Of a stretch of DNA of 64,000 nucleotides, positions 37,399 to 48,811 are shown one piece after another. This stretch comes from Amaranthus tricolor (taxonomy: Eukaryota > Streptophyta > Magnoliopsida > Caryophyllales > Amaranthaceae). The first letter of the stretch is position 1, and every line of letters starts with the position of its first letter. Below the pieces are notes generated by a model. It saw only the letters and a list, made by a program, of their open reading frames with translations, was not told the origin of the DNA and made no database searches. The DNA lies in NCBI RefSeq assembly GCF_026212465.1, contig NC_080047.1, positions 41,648,922 through 41,712,921 on the forward strand, written 5' to 3'. Made by a program: the position numbers and the translations under genes.

Positions 37399-38384
37399 AC
37401 TTCTATACAAATTCTCAACAAAATTTATTTACAATTTACATAAAACAAAAGCAAAATCAAAAAAGAACAAATCTTTTTATGCCCTTGTAATTCTTCCAAA
37501 ATGTAAATGGGAAAGAATAACCCTCAAAAGCAAAACTGGGTAGCTCTTTTTCTCTGAAGCCAGCCTACATTCAAAAGAATTATGGGTCATTTCATTATTG
37601 AATAACCATTTTCTCAACTGTGTCACATCAAATTACATAAGATTACATAAACCAACAAAGGTTGCATCAAATTGAGAAAACATTGCGTCAGATTGAATTG
37701 CATAAATAACTGTAATTAACCAACAAAATTGCATTAAATTGAGAAAAATCCATGTGGGTTAACTCAATTTAGGTCTAAAAAAATGGGGAATTGTAAAAAA
37801 AATGAATACCTCAAAATTGATGCTTGAAGAAGCAGAAAAACGAAGCTGGAAAACCGTCAACACTACGCAGAAATGCATCAATTTTCAGACATTCATCATC
37901 AGCGAAAATAATGATCTTCCTCTATCTCTATATTTTTCTCTCTCTACCACATTTTTGTTATTTTATTATTTAATTAATTATATTATATATACTTTTACTA
38001 TACAAAAAAAAATACTAAAAATTAACACCGTTAATTAAATTTGTTAAGAGAATGGGCACATTAAAATAATTTGCCATTTTATTGGCATTTTGGCACACAG
38101 CTACACAGAAATTGAACCGTTATTGTTTTATTTATGTTTGAAAAAATAACTTCATTTATCTTTGTCTCCTGGTGGGTTATTGTTCTTCCAATCTGAACTG
38201 TCAACTCAATTTAACGACACAATCTGTGTTTTCGTAATGGTAAATTTTTCACTTTCATAGTGTCCATGTGTTTGCTTGGATCATGAAAGACCGGATTTTT
38301 GGGCAAAGCGAGAGCCGATTAGTTACCTGCTGCCGCCCACCGTCTGTATCGCCTACCGCCTACCGCCTACCGGCTGCCGTCCAT
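37399..38384. other. Leader and promoter region of the EFR3-like gene, then intergenic
   Basis: A 5' leader exon probably lies at about 37810-37960 (donor GAG|GTATTC on the minus strand) and joins an acceptor TGTAG near 37565. CT-rich sequence at 37916-37955 may be the core promoter side. Beyond 38000 no gene is seen; CGCCTAC occurs three times in tandem near 38351-38373. Confidence 0.4.
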
Positions 38385-38459
38385 TACTGCATATTCATTC
38401 TCTCAGCCTCTAATCTTCAATTTCAGTTTTAAGGTATGAATATGATTAATGATTTTGAA
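38385..38459 (-). repeat. Inverted partner of 26228-26312
   Basis: Reads as the reverse complement of the segment downstream of the broken NLR. It lies just outside the copia insertion. Confidence 0.7.
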
Positions 38460-38540
38460 ATCCCCAAATATGGTTATGGGGCGGGTAAGGCCTTATATCC
38501 ACCACCTACCACTACCTTGGCAGGTTGGACTTTTCATACC

Positions 38541-38729
38541 TGTTAGAATATACTAGAATATGTTAGAATATTTTGCATATAATAAGTTATATATTTAGGG
38601 AAACAAATGTTCTGAATATTTCCCTAACTTAGGAAACATCCTGTGTATATATAGAATACAATGTATATTGGTAGAACTGTAGTAAAACACAGATATTTGT
38701 ACCCTAAAATTGGTTTATTCCTGAATTCA
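38541..38729 (+). repeat. 5' LTR of the copia element
   Basis: 189 bp with a TATATATA box near 38646 that should drive the element's transcript. Confidence 0.95.
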
Positions 38730-38742
38730 TGGTATCAGAGCC
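38730..38742 (+). promoter_or_regulatory. Primer-binding site (initiator Met tRNA)
   Basis: TGGTATCAGAGCC starts immediately after the 5' LTR. It is complementary to the 3' end of plant initiator Met tRNA, the usual copia primer. Confidence 0.9.
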
Positions 38743-38823
38743 AAGACGTTTCTGAGGAGAAACCGTCTAAGCGGCGTCATCATTTACCGGAAAAAACAAA
38801 CCTCACCTGAAAAAGAAAACAGA

Positions 38824-41800
38824 ATGGAGTCGAAGGACACCATAATCATGCCAGACCAGCCAGTAACAATGGGGCAGTTATTGCAACTGTTCTCACAGTT
38901 AAACACCAATAAACCACCTCCACCACCATCCGAAACATCCACAAGCACCACCACAATTTCAATTCCCACACCCTCATCAGAGGTAGATTCATCGGGCTCA
39001 GGGGGTGTGTTCGCTGTTAGGGGGAGATCGGAAAAGTCTTACCGGAAAAATGACGACAGGAGCCATCTTCAATGTACCCACTGTGGTGGAATGAGGCACA
39101 CGAAAAGTGAATGCTTCAAACTTGTTGGATACCCGGATTGGTGGCCAGACACGAGGAAGAAAGGGACAAAAATGGCCGGTCAACTCTCCGATCAGCCAAG
39201 ATTTGGAAGAGCAGCAGTCGTTTCAAGCACCAAATCAGACGAAAGCATGGCTGCCATGGCTAGATACTCAAAGGAGGATGAAGGTAACAGGGAGAAGAAG
39301 AGTCAGGAGAAATGGGAAAGTGACTCTTCAAATGAGTCAGAAGGTGACCCTTCAAATGAAGGTCACACGAATTTTAAAACAAAAGGGAGGGGAGACGTGG
39401 CGCCCTCTCCTCCACCCGGTTTTTCTTTTCCTTGTGTGAAAAAAAACAATCTTGTTAACGGATGGATTCTTGATTGCGTAGCTACGGACACAATGTCTTA
39501 TGATCAAAATGATTTTTTTAACCATGCCCGACCTAAAAAGAATCTCATTAAAACTGCTAATGGGGAAGAAATTAAAGTCATGGGTGCTGGAACTATTACT
39601 GTGTCAGGAAATTTAACATTGAATAATTGTCTTTTTGTTCCTAATCTCTCACATAAACTGTTGTCTGTTAGTCATCTTACGAAGGAACTCAATTGCACTG
39701 TGCTTATAAAATCTGGTTCTTGTGTTGTGCAGGATGTTCAGACAGGCAAGATTATTGGGCGTGGTATTGAAAAAGATGGTCTGTACTACTTGGAAGAGAC
39801 GGTTCAAAAAGGCAACGCAGTTCTTGCTCATGGGTCACGGGAGAAACAGCTGTGGACTTGGCATCGTAGACTTGGACATCCATCTTTAGGGTATCTTAAG
39901 AAACTTTTTCCCACTTTAGCTAGATCAAATTTGGACTTTAAATGCGAGACGTGTATTCTAGCAAAGAGTCATAAACACTCATATCCTAATAGTTTGAATA
40001 AATCCAGTTTACCATTTATGATTGTTCATTCTGATGTTTGGGGACCCGCACCTGTTTGTGGAATGCATGGTTTTTTTTATTATGTTGTGTTCATTGATGA
40101 TTGTACTAGAATGAGCTGGATTTACTTTCTTAAACACAAATCTGAGGTGTTTGAAGTGTTTGTTGATTTTTATCGCATGATATGCACCCAATTCCAAACC
40201 CAACTCCGTACCTTGAGAACTGATAATGGCAGTGAATATGTTAACACTGAGATGCACAAATTTCTTGCTAGTAAAGGCATTATTCACCAAACTTCGTGTC
40301 CGAATACACCTCAACAAAATGGTGTAGCTGAACGGAAAAACAGAACCCTACTAGAAATTACCCGTGCCATAATGCTTGAATCCCATGTCCCTACCACTCA
40401 TTGGCCCGATGCTATTTCCACTGCTACCTACCTCACTAACCGTCTTCCCACAAAGGCCCTAAACTATAAAACACCTTTAGAAACCCTTCAAACCTACCTT
40501 CCCATACCTTCCTCACATTCCTTACCTCCCCGGATCTTTGGGTGCACCGTCTATGTTCATTGTCCGAAACGGATACGAAGTAAACTAGAACCAAGGGCTA
40601 TTAAGTGTGTTTTCTTGGGCTATGGAAGAAACCAGAAGGGGTATAGGTGTTATGATCCAAAAAATCAACGAATGTACACTACGATGGATTGTGATTTCTC
40701 TGAATCCGAATACTACTACACCCATCCTCGATGTCAGGGGGAGATGCAAAGTGACGATCTCAGATGGTTAGCTGGTCCATGGATGCTAAACCCAGACCCA
40801 CAAGAGCAATTAGGCAATGCTACCGAACTGTCTCTCCAAGTTGTACACCCCATACCACATCCAGTTATGTCTGAACATCAGGTTAGTCCTCTACTTGAGC
40901 AAGATAAGATATGTGATGCTGAGATTGTTGATATTACTAGTGAGGATGTGGAAACAGGGGAAGAGCAGACAGGTGAACCCCAGGGGTACATACTTCCACC
41001 TCGCTCAACTCGAGGTGTACCCCCTAGAAGGTATGATCCGGATTATGAAGCCAAGAGATCGAGGTATCCGATCGAGCCAGTTGTGGAGGATAACATGTCA
41101 CAGAGTGCTTTAGCATTCAAAGCCGCCATCTATGCAACCGAACTTCCACAAAATGTTGATAAAGCTATGCAGGATGTTAAATGGAGGAAGGCTATGGAAG
41201 AAGAGATTGACGCTCTACAGAAAAATGAAACATGGGAAAAATGCATCCTACCAAAAGGAAAAAAGATAGTGGGATGTAAATGGGTGTACACAGTGAAGTA
41301 TAAAGCAGATGGATCCATCGAACGGTACAAAGCTAGACTTGTGGCGAAAGGGTATACACAGACATATGGAGTTGATTATTCAGAGACCTTCTCTCCAGTT
41401 GCTAAGTTGGATACTATAAGGGTGTTATTCTCCATAGCAGCGAATCTTGATTGGCCTCTCCACCAATTTGATGTAAAAAACGCCTTTCTTCATGGAGAAT
41501 TAAAAGAAGAAGTATATATGCAGGCTCCTCCAGGATTCTCAGGAGATTTTGGGAGAAATGAAGGGTGCAGATTACGGAAAGCTTTATATGGGTTAAAACA
41601 ATCGCCCCGAGCTTGGTTTGGCAGATTCACTTCAGCAATGAAGAAATTTGGGTATAAACAGAGTAATTCCGATCATACACTCTTTCTGAAGAAGAACGGA
41701 AGTAAGATAACTTGCCTTATCATCTATGTAGATGACATGATCATTACAGGGGACGACAAAGACGAGATCAAGGTCCTAAAACACAAGTTGTTCCAAGAAT

Positions 41801-42693
41801 TCGAGATGAAAGATCTAGGAAGGCTCAAGTATTTTTTGGGGATTGAAGTCCTAAGGTCTAACAAGGGCATCTTTATATCTCAAAGGAAATATGTGCTGGA
41901 TCTACTAGCTGAAGCCGGTATGTTAGATTGTAAGCCCATTGAAACACCAATAATAACCAATCATGGGTTACAAATTCTTGAAGATGGGGAACCAACAAAT
42001 TGTGCGCAGTACCAGAAACTGGTGGGAAAATTGATATACCTAGCACATACAAGGCCTGACATTGCTTACGCAGTTGGAGTTGTAAGTCGATTCATGCATC
42101 GACCTCAGATACAGCATATGGAGGCAGTGATAAGAATCTTGAGATATTTAAAAGGCACTCCAGGACAGGGGATTCTATATCAGAAGAATGGTCACCTTGA
42201 TCTAGTTGCCTATACTGATGCAGATTGGGCAGGTAATAGAGATGATAGGAAGTCGACATCAGGATATTTCACCTTAGTAGGAGGAAATCTTGTGACATGG
42301 AGGAGTAAGAAACAAAAGGTGGTCGCCTTATCTAGTGCTGAAGCTGAATTCCGAGGAATTGCAAAAGGAGTTACCGAAGTCTTATGGTTAAGGAGACTTC
42401 TTACTGAGCTTGGTTTTATGCCATTGAAGAGTTGTGTGTTGTATTGTGATAATCAGGCTGCCATCAACATTTCAGAAAATCCAGTACAACATGATCGCAC
42501 GAAACATGTCGAGATCGATAGACATTTCATAAAGGAAAAATTGGAAAATGACATCATTAGATTGCCCCATGTCCGCTCAGAGGATCAGTTGGCAGATATT
42601 CTCACCAAAGCGGTAGCAGCCCAGTTCTTTGAGAGTGTTCTACGCAAGTTGGGTGTTGGTGATCCTACGACCCAACTTGAGGGGGACTGTTAG
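38824..42693 (+). CDS. Copia gag-pol polyprotein
   Basis: 1289 aa without interruption. The gag part is short: after about 80 residues comes a CCHC knuckle (C-x2-C-x4-H-x4-C in CTHCGGMRHTKSEC), and the usual gag core domain before the knuckle is missing. The protease site reads WILDCVATD where copia elements have LD(S/T)GATD, so the serine/threonine and glycine of the catalytic loop are lost. GAG-pre-integrase (WHRRLGHPS), integrase (HSDVWGP, TDNGSEY, QQNGVAERKN), reverse transcriptase (KARLVAKGYTQ, FDVKNAFLHG, YVDDMIITG) and RNase H (YTDADWAGN, SSAEAEF, DNQAAINIS) look intact. The frame runs 6 bases into the 3' LTR. Typical relatives exceed 1,350 aa, so it is probably mobile only with help from another element. 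Confidence 0.93.
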   Translation: MESKDTIIMPDQPVTMGQLLQLFSQLNTNKPPPPPSETSTSTTTISIPTPSSEVDSSGSGGVFAVRGRSEKSYRKNDDRSHLQCTHCGGMRHTKSECFKLVGYPDWWPDTRKKGTKMAGQLSDQPRFGRAAVVSSTKSDESMAAMARYSKEDEGNREKKSQEKWESDSSNESEGDPSNEGHTNFKTKGRGDVAPSPPPGFSFPCVKKNNLVNGWILDCVATDTMSYDQNDFFNHARPKKNLIKTANGEEIKVMGAGTITVSGNLTLNNCLFVPNLSHKLLSVSHLTKELNCTVLIKSGSCVVQDVQTGKIIGRGIEKDGLYYLEETVQKGNAVLAHGSREKQLWTWHRRLGHPSLGYLKKLFPTLARSNLDFKCETCILAKSHKHSYPNSLNKSSLPFMIVHSDVWGPAPVCGMHGFFYYVVFIDDCTRMSWIYFLKHKSEVFEVFVDFYRMICTQFQTQLRTLRTDNGSEYVNTEMHKFLASKGIIHQTSCPNTPQQNGVAERKNRTLLEITRAIMLESHVPTTHWPDAISTATYLTNRLPTKALNYKTPLETLQTYLPIPSSHSLPPRIFGCTVYVHCPKRIRSKLEPRAIKCVFLGYGRNQKGYRCYDPKNQRMYTTMDCDFSESEYYYTHPRCQGEMQSDDLRWLAGPWMLNPDPQEQLGNATELSLQVVHPIPHPVMSEHQVSPLLEQDKICDAEIVDITSEDVETGEEQTGEPQGYILPPRSTRGVPPRRYDPDYEAKRSRYPIEPVVEDNMSQSALAFKAAIYATELPQNVDKAMQDVKWRKAMEEEIDALQKNETWEKCILPKGKKIVGCKWVYTVKYKADGSIERYKARLVAKGYTQTYGVDYSETFSPVAKLDTIRVLFSIAANLDWPLHQFDVKNAFLHGELKEEVYMQAPPGFSGDFGRNEGCRLRKALYGLKQSPRAWFGRFTSAMKKFGYKQSNSDHTLFLKKNGSKITCLIIYVDDMIITGDDKDEIKVLKHKLFQEFEMKDLGRLKYFLGIEVLRSNKGIFISQRKYVLDLLAEAGMLDCKPIETPIITNHGLQILEDGEPTNCAQYQKLVGKLIYLAHTRPDIAYAVGVVSRFMHRPQIQHMEAVIRILRYLKGTPGQGILYQKNGHLDLVAYTDADWAGNRDDRKSTSGYFTLVGGNLVTWRSKKQKVVALSSAEAEFRGIAKGVTEVLWLRRLLTELGFMPLKSCVLYCDNQAAINISENPVQHDRTKHVEIDRHFIKEKLENDIIRLPHVRSEDQLADILTKAVAAQFFESVLRKLGVGDPTTQLEGDC

Positions 42694-42876
42694 AATATAC
42701 TAGAATATGTTAGAATATTTTGCATATAATAAGTTATATATTTAAGGAAACAAATATTCTGAATATTTCCCTAACTTAGGAAACATCATGTGTATATATA
42801 GGATACAATGTATATTGGTAGAACTGTAGTAAAACACAGAAATTTGAACCCTAAAATTGGTTTATTCCTGAATTCA
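42688..42876 (+). repeat. 3' LTR of the copia element
   Basis: 189 bp, the same length as the 5' LTR, with six differences. The end of the pol frame overlaps its first bases. Confidence 0.95.
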
Positions 42877-42881
42877 ATACC

Positions 42882-43190
42882 CATACCCACCCACTATCCA
42901 CCAAGTTCATACCATATCCGTCCCAATTGAAGCGGAAGCGGTGTGAAACCCTATAATTTTACACGTCTGTTATTTCTATAGTTCTTCTAGATTATGTAGG
43001 CATTAAGAACTAGCTAAAGTGTCAAACTAATCATACCAACATTGCTGATAGTTTATATAAGCACATAATTTATCCAAGGAAAAGTGTTGATCTGCTTACA
43101 TGGTACTCCTTTCCAGAACTTGAGTTGAATATTAATACAAATTAAGATAAGACGGCGCATTTCTTCAGGAACATAATTTCTTTACTTGCA
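42882..43190. other. Flank between copia and the CC fragment
   Basis: No coding sequence seen. By position it should correspond to the deleted NBS-LRR part of the inverted NLR copy, but I cannot align it. Confidence 0.35.
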
Positions 43191-43553
43191 TCAATACATC
43201 AGTTTGATTGCAATTATTCGGTAATTATCTTCCATTGCTATTTCTTTATTGAAATTGTTAGTGGACATGAGATTCTTGCGTTGGACAAGAGTAAGGACCT
43301 CATCGAACAAGTCCTCAGCATCGTACAGAGCCTCGATAAGCCTTTCGAGAGTGGCTAGTAGAGGAAAAGTGAGTTCAAGTTGCTGCCTTTGGTGTTGTTC
43401 AGCTTCAGATTGTATGATGATCATTGTCTTTTGTAGTTTTTTAAGCTGGGATTTGTAGCCCCATACAGATTCAATATCTCGACGAAATGAGGAAGAAGAA
43501 TCAAGGAGTTGAACAAGAGTTTGTAGCAGTGTTAGAGCTACTGAAATATCCAT
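43191..43553 (-). pseudogene. CC-only fragment of a CNL resistance gene
   Basis: A 120-aa frame starting MDISVALTLLQTLVQLLDSS is plainly related to the coiled-coil start of the NLR at 22564 (shared: VWGYKSQLKKL, YDAEDLFDEV, TLVQRK). Homology stops after about residue 100, then an unrelated tail runs to the stop. NB-ARC and LRR are absent. It lies in the opposite orientation to the larger gene. It may be a truncated pseudogene or could be expressed as a CC-only protein; the ORF itself is open. Confidence 0.8.
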
Positions 43554-43979
43554 GTTGAACAAGAGTTTGCTGTATTTTTTTTGTAAGACAAATGGAGTGA
43601 AGAAGGGAGAAAGTCTTTTGTCCAACTTAGCTTATCAATAATAATCCTAATAAAGGATTGTTGGAAAATTAACCATGATCCCAGAAGAATTAGAGAGATT
43701 GAGTAATATATAAGTTTGATGGAACACCTATTATTATGAATGGGTTTTAGGGTGGAACCTTAACGGGTTTTTGTATGACCAACTCTACTCTTATGCCGCT
43801 ATGCGGGCCTGGTTGTGTACTAGCCTAATAGCAAATTTATCAAGAATATGATTTGTTTGTCTCCTACTGGAGCCTAAGATTAAATAGGTATGATAGTATA
43901 ATATGGTACTGTACTCCCGCTAATTCACCTTTAATTTATTTAATGTTATTAATTAATTTATAAGTTAAAAATATAGTGA

Positions 43980-44019
<40 letters not shown>

Positions 44020-44826
44020 GTATATAACAATAGAAAGCAAGAAGTAAAGAAAACATGACGATGACAATGACCTTGTAAGTGAAGTTAACAAAAAAGATAA
44101 AATAGCATCAAGTTAAGAATGAATGATTGATAAAAGTAACAACCATAATGCAACATGATGAAGGATCCCTTTTCTTTTTTTTCTAAAATGAAATATTTGT
44201 CAATATTAGCAATATATGTACTTCCATCTGTAAAATAATTATATGATTAATCAAATGAGAGAGAATCCAATTAGGCTTTAGTAGCTTTATGTTGGAATAC
44301 AACGTTGTTAAAAAATTCAATAAGATCTAAAGTCGTTTTTCTTGACGATAATTTTCCTGAACACTTTATTTGGGATATACTTTTTTCAGGAGTTTAATTT
44401 GAAAATTTTTTTATAAAAAATAAACTTACTTATTTTAAATTTTCACAAAATACATAAAAATTCTAAGCCCCAATTCAATTCAGTTTTATTTAGCAACTCA
44501 AAGCCCTAATTCAACTAAAGCACATTAAAATCCTTTGAAGAATTCACAAACACCATAAGTTAGAGATGAACAAAACTTACACTATATTTCCATTCCCTTG
44601 TATCTTTCGAATATACAATTTTCCACCTCGAAAATAATAAAAACCATAAAAACAATGAGATAAAACTTCTTGTAATTGCCAATACAGAATGAATCCGAGT
44701 TCATACGGTTCACTAACCCAGAGTAGACACCCAAGATCTATATAAATCTGATCACTATTAATTGACAATTTTGGCCTGTCAAACAATCGGTCATCGAGAA
44801 AGTGAAGGTGAACGGAAGAAAGAAAC
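43554..44826. other. Intergenic, with AAT microsatellite
   Basis: A short (AAT)n run lies at about 43980-44018. Otherwise AT-rich, no gene. The last 200-300 bases are probably the 3' UTR of the SAP gene. Confidence 0.45.
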
Positions 44827-47800
44827 TTAGTAAGCCTTTGAGGTACCTCCATGATCCTTCTCAACGTGCTCAACTAGAGCCACCGGATCCCTAAATCCTC
44901 TGCTGCATTTCGGGCAAACATCAACCGACAACTTCCTAACACTAGGGCGGTTATTACTTCTCTCGTGAACTTTTTCCACGTGCTCCACGAGTGCTGTCAC
45001 CGATGAAAACCTCATGTTACATTGTGGGCATACTTCCCGTCCCCCATGTTCAGAAGTGCTTGAGCTACTTTTACTGCCTTGTCCAGCCTGAAGTACTTGG
45101 TTAAAGTCACTACTCAACTTTGTCATGCCTGCTTCAGCTGAGGCTCGTGCTGATGATGCTGCATTAAGAAACCGGGACCACACTGATGATGTCGATTGGA
45201 CTGGTGCCCGATTGGGCCTTGGCACTTCTTTTCTACTACTGTTGTTCAAGAGGCCCATGAATGGGAATCCAGTGCTGGCTTTAGGAGGTCCAGCACACTT
45301 GTGATCGGGGCCAAACCGATGTTTTAAGCAGTGATCCGTGTTACAGTCTTTGCATTTGATTGTATTCGAGAACACAAGGATTTCCTTGCATCCAACAACA
45401 GGGCATTTTCTCTTCTTTGAAACCTTCTCATAATTTGATGGGTCACAAACAGTGTTAACATGAGATTCCCAAGTGATATTTGGGTCTTCATCAGGAATCA
45501 AGCGAACTGCTTTAGCACAAAGTGGGCAAATTACGACAGTGACGCCTTGGTGGTCAGCATGAGGACATCGGTGCTGCTTGTAGCTTCGATGTTCAAGGCA
45601 TAATACCTTAAAAATAATCAACGCGTCAAGATCAATAAGTTGAGCATTAATATAGATACCAAGTTTCTGATGCACATAATGTCAGCTAAAACAGAAATTA
45701 GAGTCTAATTTCTAGTGGACTAAACCCTAAGACAGAACTACAGATAGTTTCATAAGCACAATTCTTGACCAGGTAAACTCATAACAGGAAATAACTTGTA
45801 TCCAATACCAAAAGGAGAAGGCCTGATCCGCCTGAATTGAAATCAGATTCTGAAAAAAATGTATTCCAGCTACAGCTGAAAAGCATAGATGGAAACATAA
45901 ATCATTGGCACAGATATAGTAAAATGTAATAAGCCATATACAAAATAGCAAAGGGGTGGTCAAGTCATTTAATGCTTGTGTTTAGTAAATTAGTCGATTG
46001 AAACAACTTGATAAGAAACAACTATTTCTGAACAAACTAGCAGCGTGTTCAAAATGAGCTAGTCAAATGAGTCAATCCAATCAACTATGAGTTGTTTGTC
46101 AAACACACCAAAGGCTATTTGATAAATGGTGCTCTACCTAAACCACGTTTTGAGATAATACTCCCTCTGTCCCTAAGTTATCATCCACTTTCTTATTTGA
46201 GCTATTTTTATTCCACTTTCATATATAGGAAGATTTATGGACAACTTTACACTAATTATTTGTTAACATATTAAATTTGTGCTTTTTCTCAATATAAAGA
46301 TTAAGGACCCCTAACATGAATCTACTTGCAACAACAATTACAATATTAGATCCTTAATTCTAAAACATTAAGTCAGCAACATGAACCAATATATTAGTTT
46401 CAATAGTCCTTCACATAGATGATTATTCTCCAATTATTCCGAGTTTCTATCATTTCAATCTGTAACTTAATTCCTTTATATCATTTTTCACTCATGTCCT
46501 CCAAGTCATCCTTGGTCTTCATCGTCCACTTTTTTAGTGAAAGTGAAACATAACTTTGGATAGAGGGAGTATAACTTTTTTTTATACACCTACTTGCTCG
46601 TTTGTCGATGATTCAATAGAAAATGGCTCACGGGTTAGCTTTTCCCCATCAACAAGTTTCTCACACTATCGGTCACTTCATGTAAAGAGAAAACTTAGAA
46701 GAATATAGATAAGACAATAGATGTTGACCATCATATTTGTTGCATAAAGGTGAGTTAAATGAATGCCCGAAGAAGATGAAATAGTGAGTGCAAAGAAGTT
46801 TCATCCATAAATCTACTCCAACTATCACATAATTTTCCGAATCTTATATACACACAAATCCAACCATCCAATGACATAAGTTATAGGAGCGGATATTAAG
46901 CATAGGGGATGGTGAAACCAACACAAATGATGGCAACACATCAAAACTTATATAAGCTACCATCAACAAAAATGCTAAAGACATGTTTCTAAACGCTAAA
47001 AGACATTAGAACATGAGAATCTAGGGTTTCAAATGTGGCAATAATCCAGCGACCGTCTACATAATAAATTTCAATCACGCTTTTAACTGAGTCATATAAA
47101 CAACAAACCCATATAGCAGATCCCACCCCAGCAAAACAAGGAAACAACTCACTTTCATTTAATTCAATTGAACTAGTCTAGTCTAGAAGAAAAATCTCAG
47201 AAAACATAGCTTAGGACTTTCAACTTCCACCATTAACTAATGTCGATTAAGCTTAGTAGTGCGCTAACAAATCAACTTATAACAATATGCCAATTGTTGC
47301 TTTAACCGTTATGCCTCAGACAATACCCAAGGGCATACAACCTAGAACTTACCAGGCTGAAGCAAATTAGGTTAAAATAAAACCTTCCACAATAAATCCT
47401 CTCCAATATTTATTAACACAACATATTTGTATCACTTAAAAACTACAAAAAATTCAATTCACCAACCTATTAAACAAGAAACTATAAGCTAACATGGATT
47501 GCATTGTGTCTAAACCGATGCAACTCAAGCTTCGTCATTGCACTTCGGAAACTTAAGAGCTCGTTTAGCATATTGCATGCCTATAACGATGGAACTCAAG
47601 CTCCTCCTTAATCTTCGAAAACATAACAACTCGACTTGGTAAAAATCAGACTTCTAGATTAGGGGGTCAATTCATGAACTCATATCACTGTTGAATATTA
47701 GGTGTGGGGACTGGAAAACCATACCATAGTTGTCAGATGAACCAAACACAAACATTCAATTTTCAAAACTTGGCTGGGCCATTTCCTACCACCCCTCCCT

Positions 47801-48811
47801 CGGTCCCTTGCACTCGTCTAGCATTGTGCATGCCTAAAACGATGAATCCCAAGCTGCAGCATTAATCTTCAAAAACTTAACCACTCCTATGTCATACACC
47901 ATATCCCATCATTTGACAATACAGGGAGGAAAAACTTGAAGTGTAATTTACAAATTTAGCATTCAGTATCCCCGTCTCCCATCACTATTGCTTATCCCCT
48001 CATCTCTATATGGTAATGGACACAATGAATTTGAAATCAATGAGATAATACCTGTGTTCAAAACTTATAGGAGGCATTACTTACACAATCTATCACCTTA
48101 AATCAATAAGGGTGACAGTAGGATTGGTGGTTTGGCTTTGAATTCACTTTTGTTTTCAATTCAATTCAAACCACATTTGGATGAAATTTAGCCCAAACCG
48201 CAACCCAAATTAGAATTTATAATAAATAAATTGTATATTAGTAATAACTATCAAAAATCACATTGATCAACTAATAGACAATCGAAAAAATCAATTTCAA
48301 CTTGATTCACCAAGCAAATGCATAAATAGACGATTTTTTAATGATCGGGTCGTATTGTTGAAAATTATATGGGAGAAATCTAAATTCTTAGCGTGCAAAA
48401 AGTAGTCTTCTTGAACCCATTGCTCTAAATGATTTTTGCCGCTGTACGTAATTGGGAGATTGTAATGTAGATTAGAAATGATCTTATTTGGGATTTCTCA
48501 AATTTTAAATTTAAAAAAATTACACAAATTTAAATAATTTTGGCATTACTCCTACAAGCTTAAACCCGACTCTCAAATAAAAACCCACAAAGAAGTTAAG
48601 ATAAAATAACAAAACACTTTATACAATCCATCAAACTCCAAAAGATATCACTTTATAATGCATTAAAAAGAAAGAACATACCTTAAATTTTAAATATAAA
48701 ATAGAAAAATACCTGGCTACAGCGGTCACAAGTGAAAGGGAGGAAGTCAATCTGCTTGCAATCATCAACAGAGCAATGTTTTCCCAGGTTTGGAAATGCC
48801 GGTGTTCCCAT
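44827..48811 (-). CDS. SAP11-like: AN1/C2H2 zinc-finger stress-associated protein, SAP11 type
   Basis: Two exons, 48811-48713 and 45606-44827, give 292 aa. The donor is AGCCAG|GTATTT and the acceptor TTTTTAAG, phase 0. Two AN1 zinc fingers lie at about residues 10-52 (CSVDDCKQIDFLPFTCDRC with the partner CLEHRSYKQHRC across the intron) and 100-138 (KCPVVGCKEILVF, HRFGPDHKC). Two C2H2 fingers follow at 226-247 (CPQCNMRFSSVTALVEHVEK) and 264-285 (CPKCSRGFRDPVALVEHVEK). This order matches Arabidopsis SAP11/SAP13 (about 280 aa). These SAP proteins are tied to abiotic-stress responses and ubiquitin-related functions; the exact role is inferred. The 3.1-kb intron contains a Stowaway MITE and a segment that was later duplicated at 57-60 kb. 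Confidence 0.93.
46161..46569. mobile_element. Stowaway-like MITE in the SAP intron
   Basis: Left end CTCCCTCTGTCCCTAAGTTA and right end (complement) CTCCCTCTATCCAAAGTTAT with TA on both flanks. The arms match for about 35 bp. At 409 bp it is long for a Stowaway and may have internal additions. Confidence 0.85.

Larger units (their letters stand above)
38541..42876 (+). mobile_element. Complete Ty1/copia LTR retrotransposon
   Basis: Two 189-bp LTRs (38541-38729, 42688-42876) begin TGTTAGAAT and end GAATTCA. They differ at six positions by my count. Perfect 5-bp target duplications ATACC flank it (38536-38540, 42877-42881). The primer site TGGTATCAGAGCC directly follows the 5' LTR, and a polypurine tract (TTGAGGGGGAC) precedes the 3' LTR. 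It carries one uninterrupted gag-pol frame. The insertion lies within the remains of an inverted NLR-related segment. Confidence 0.97.
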
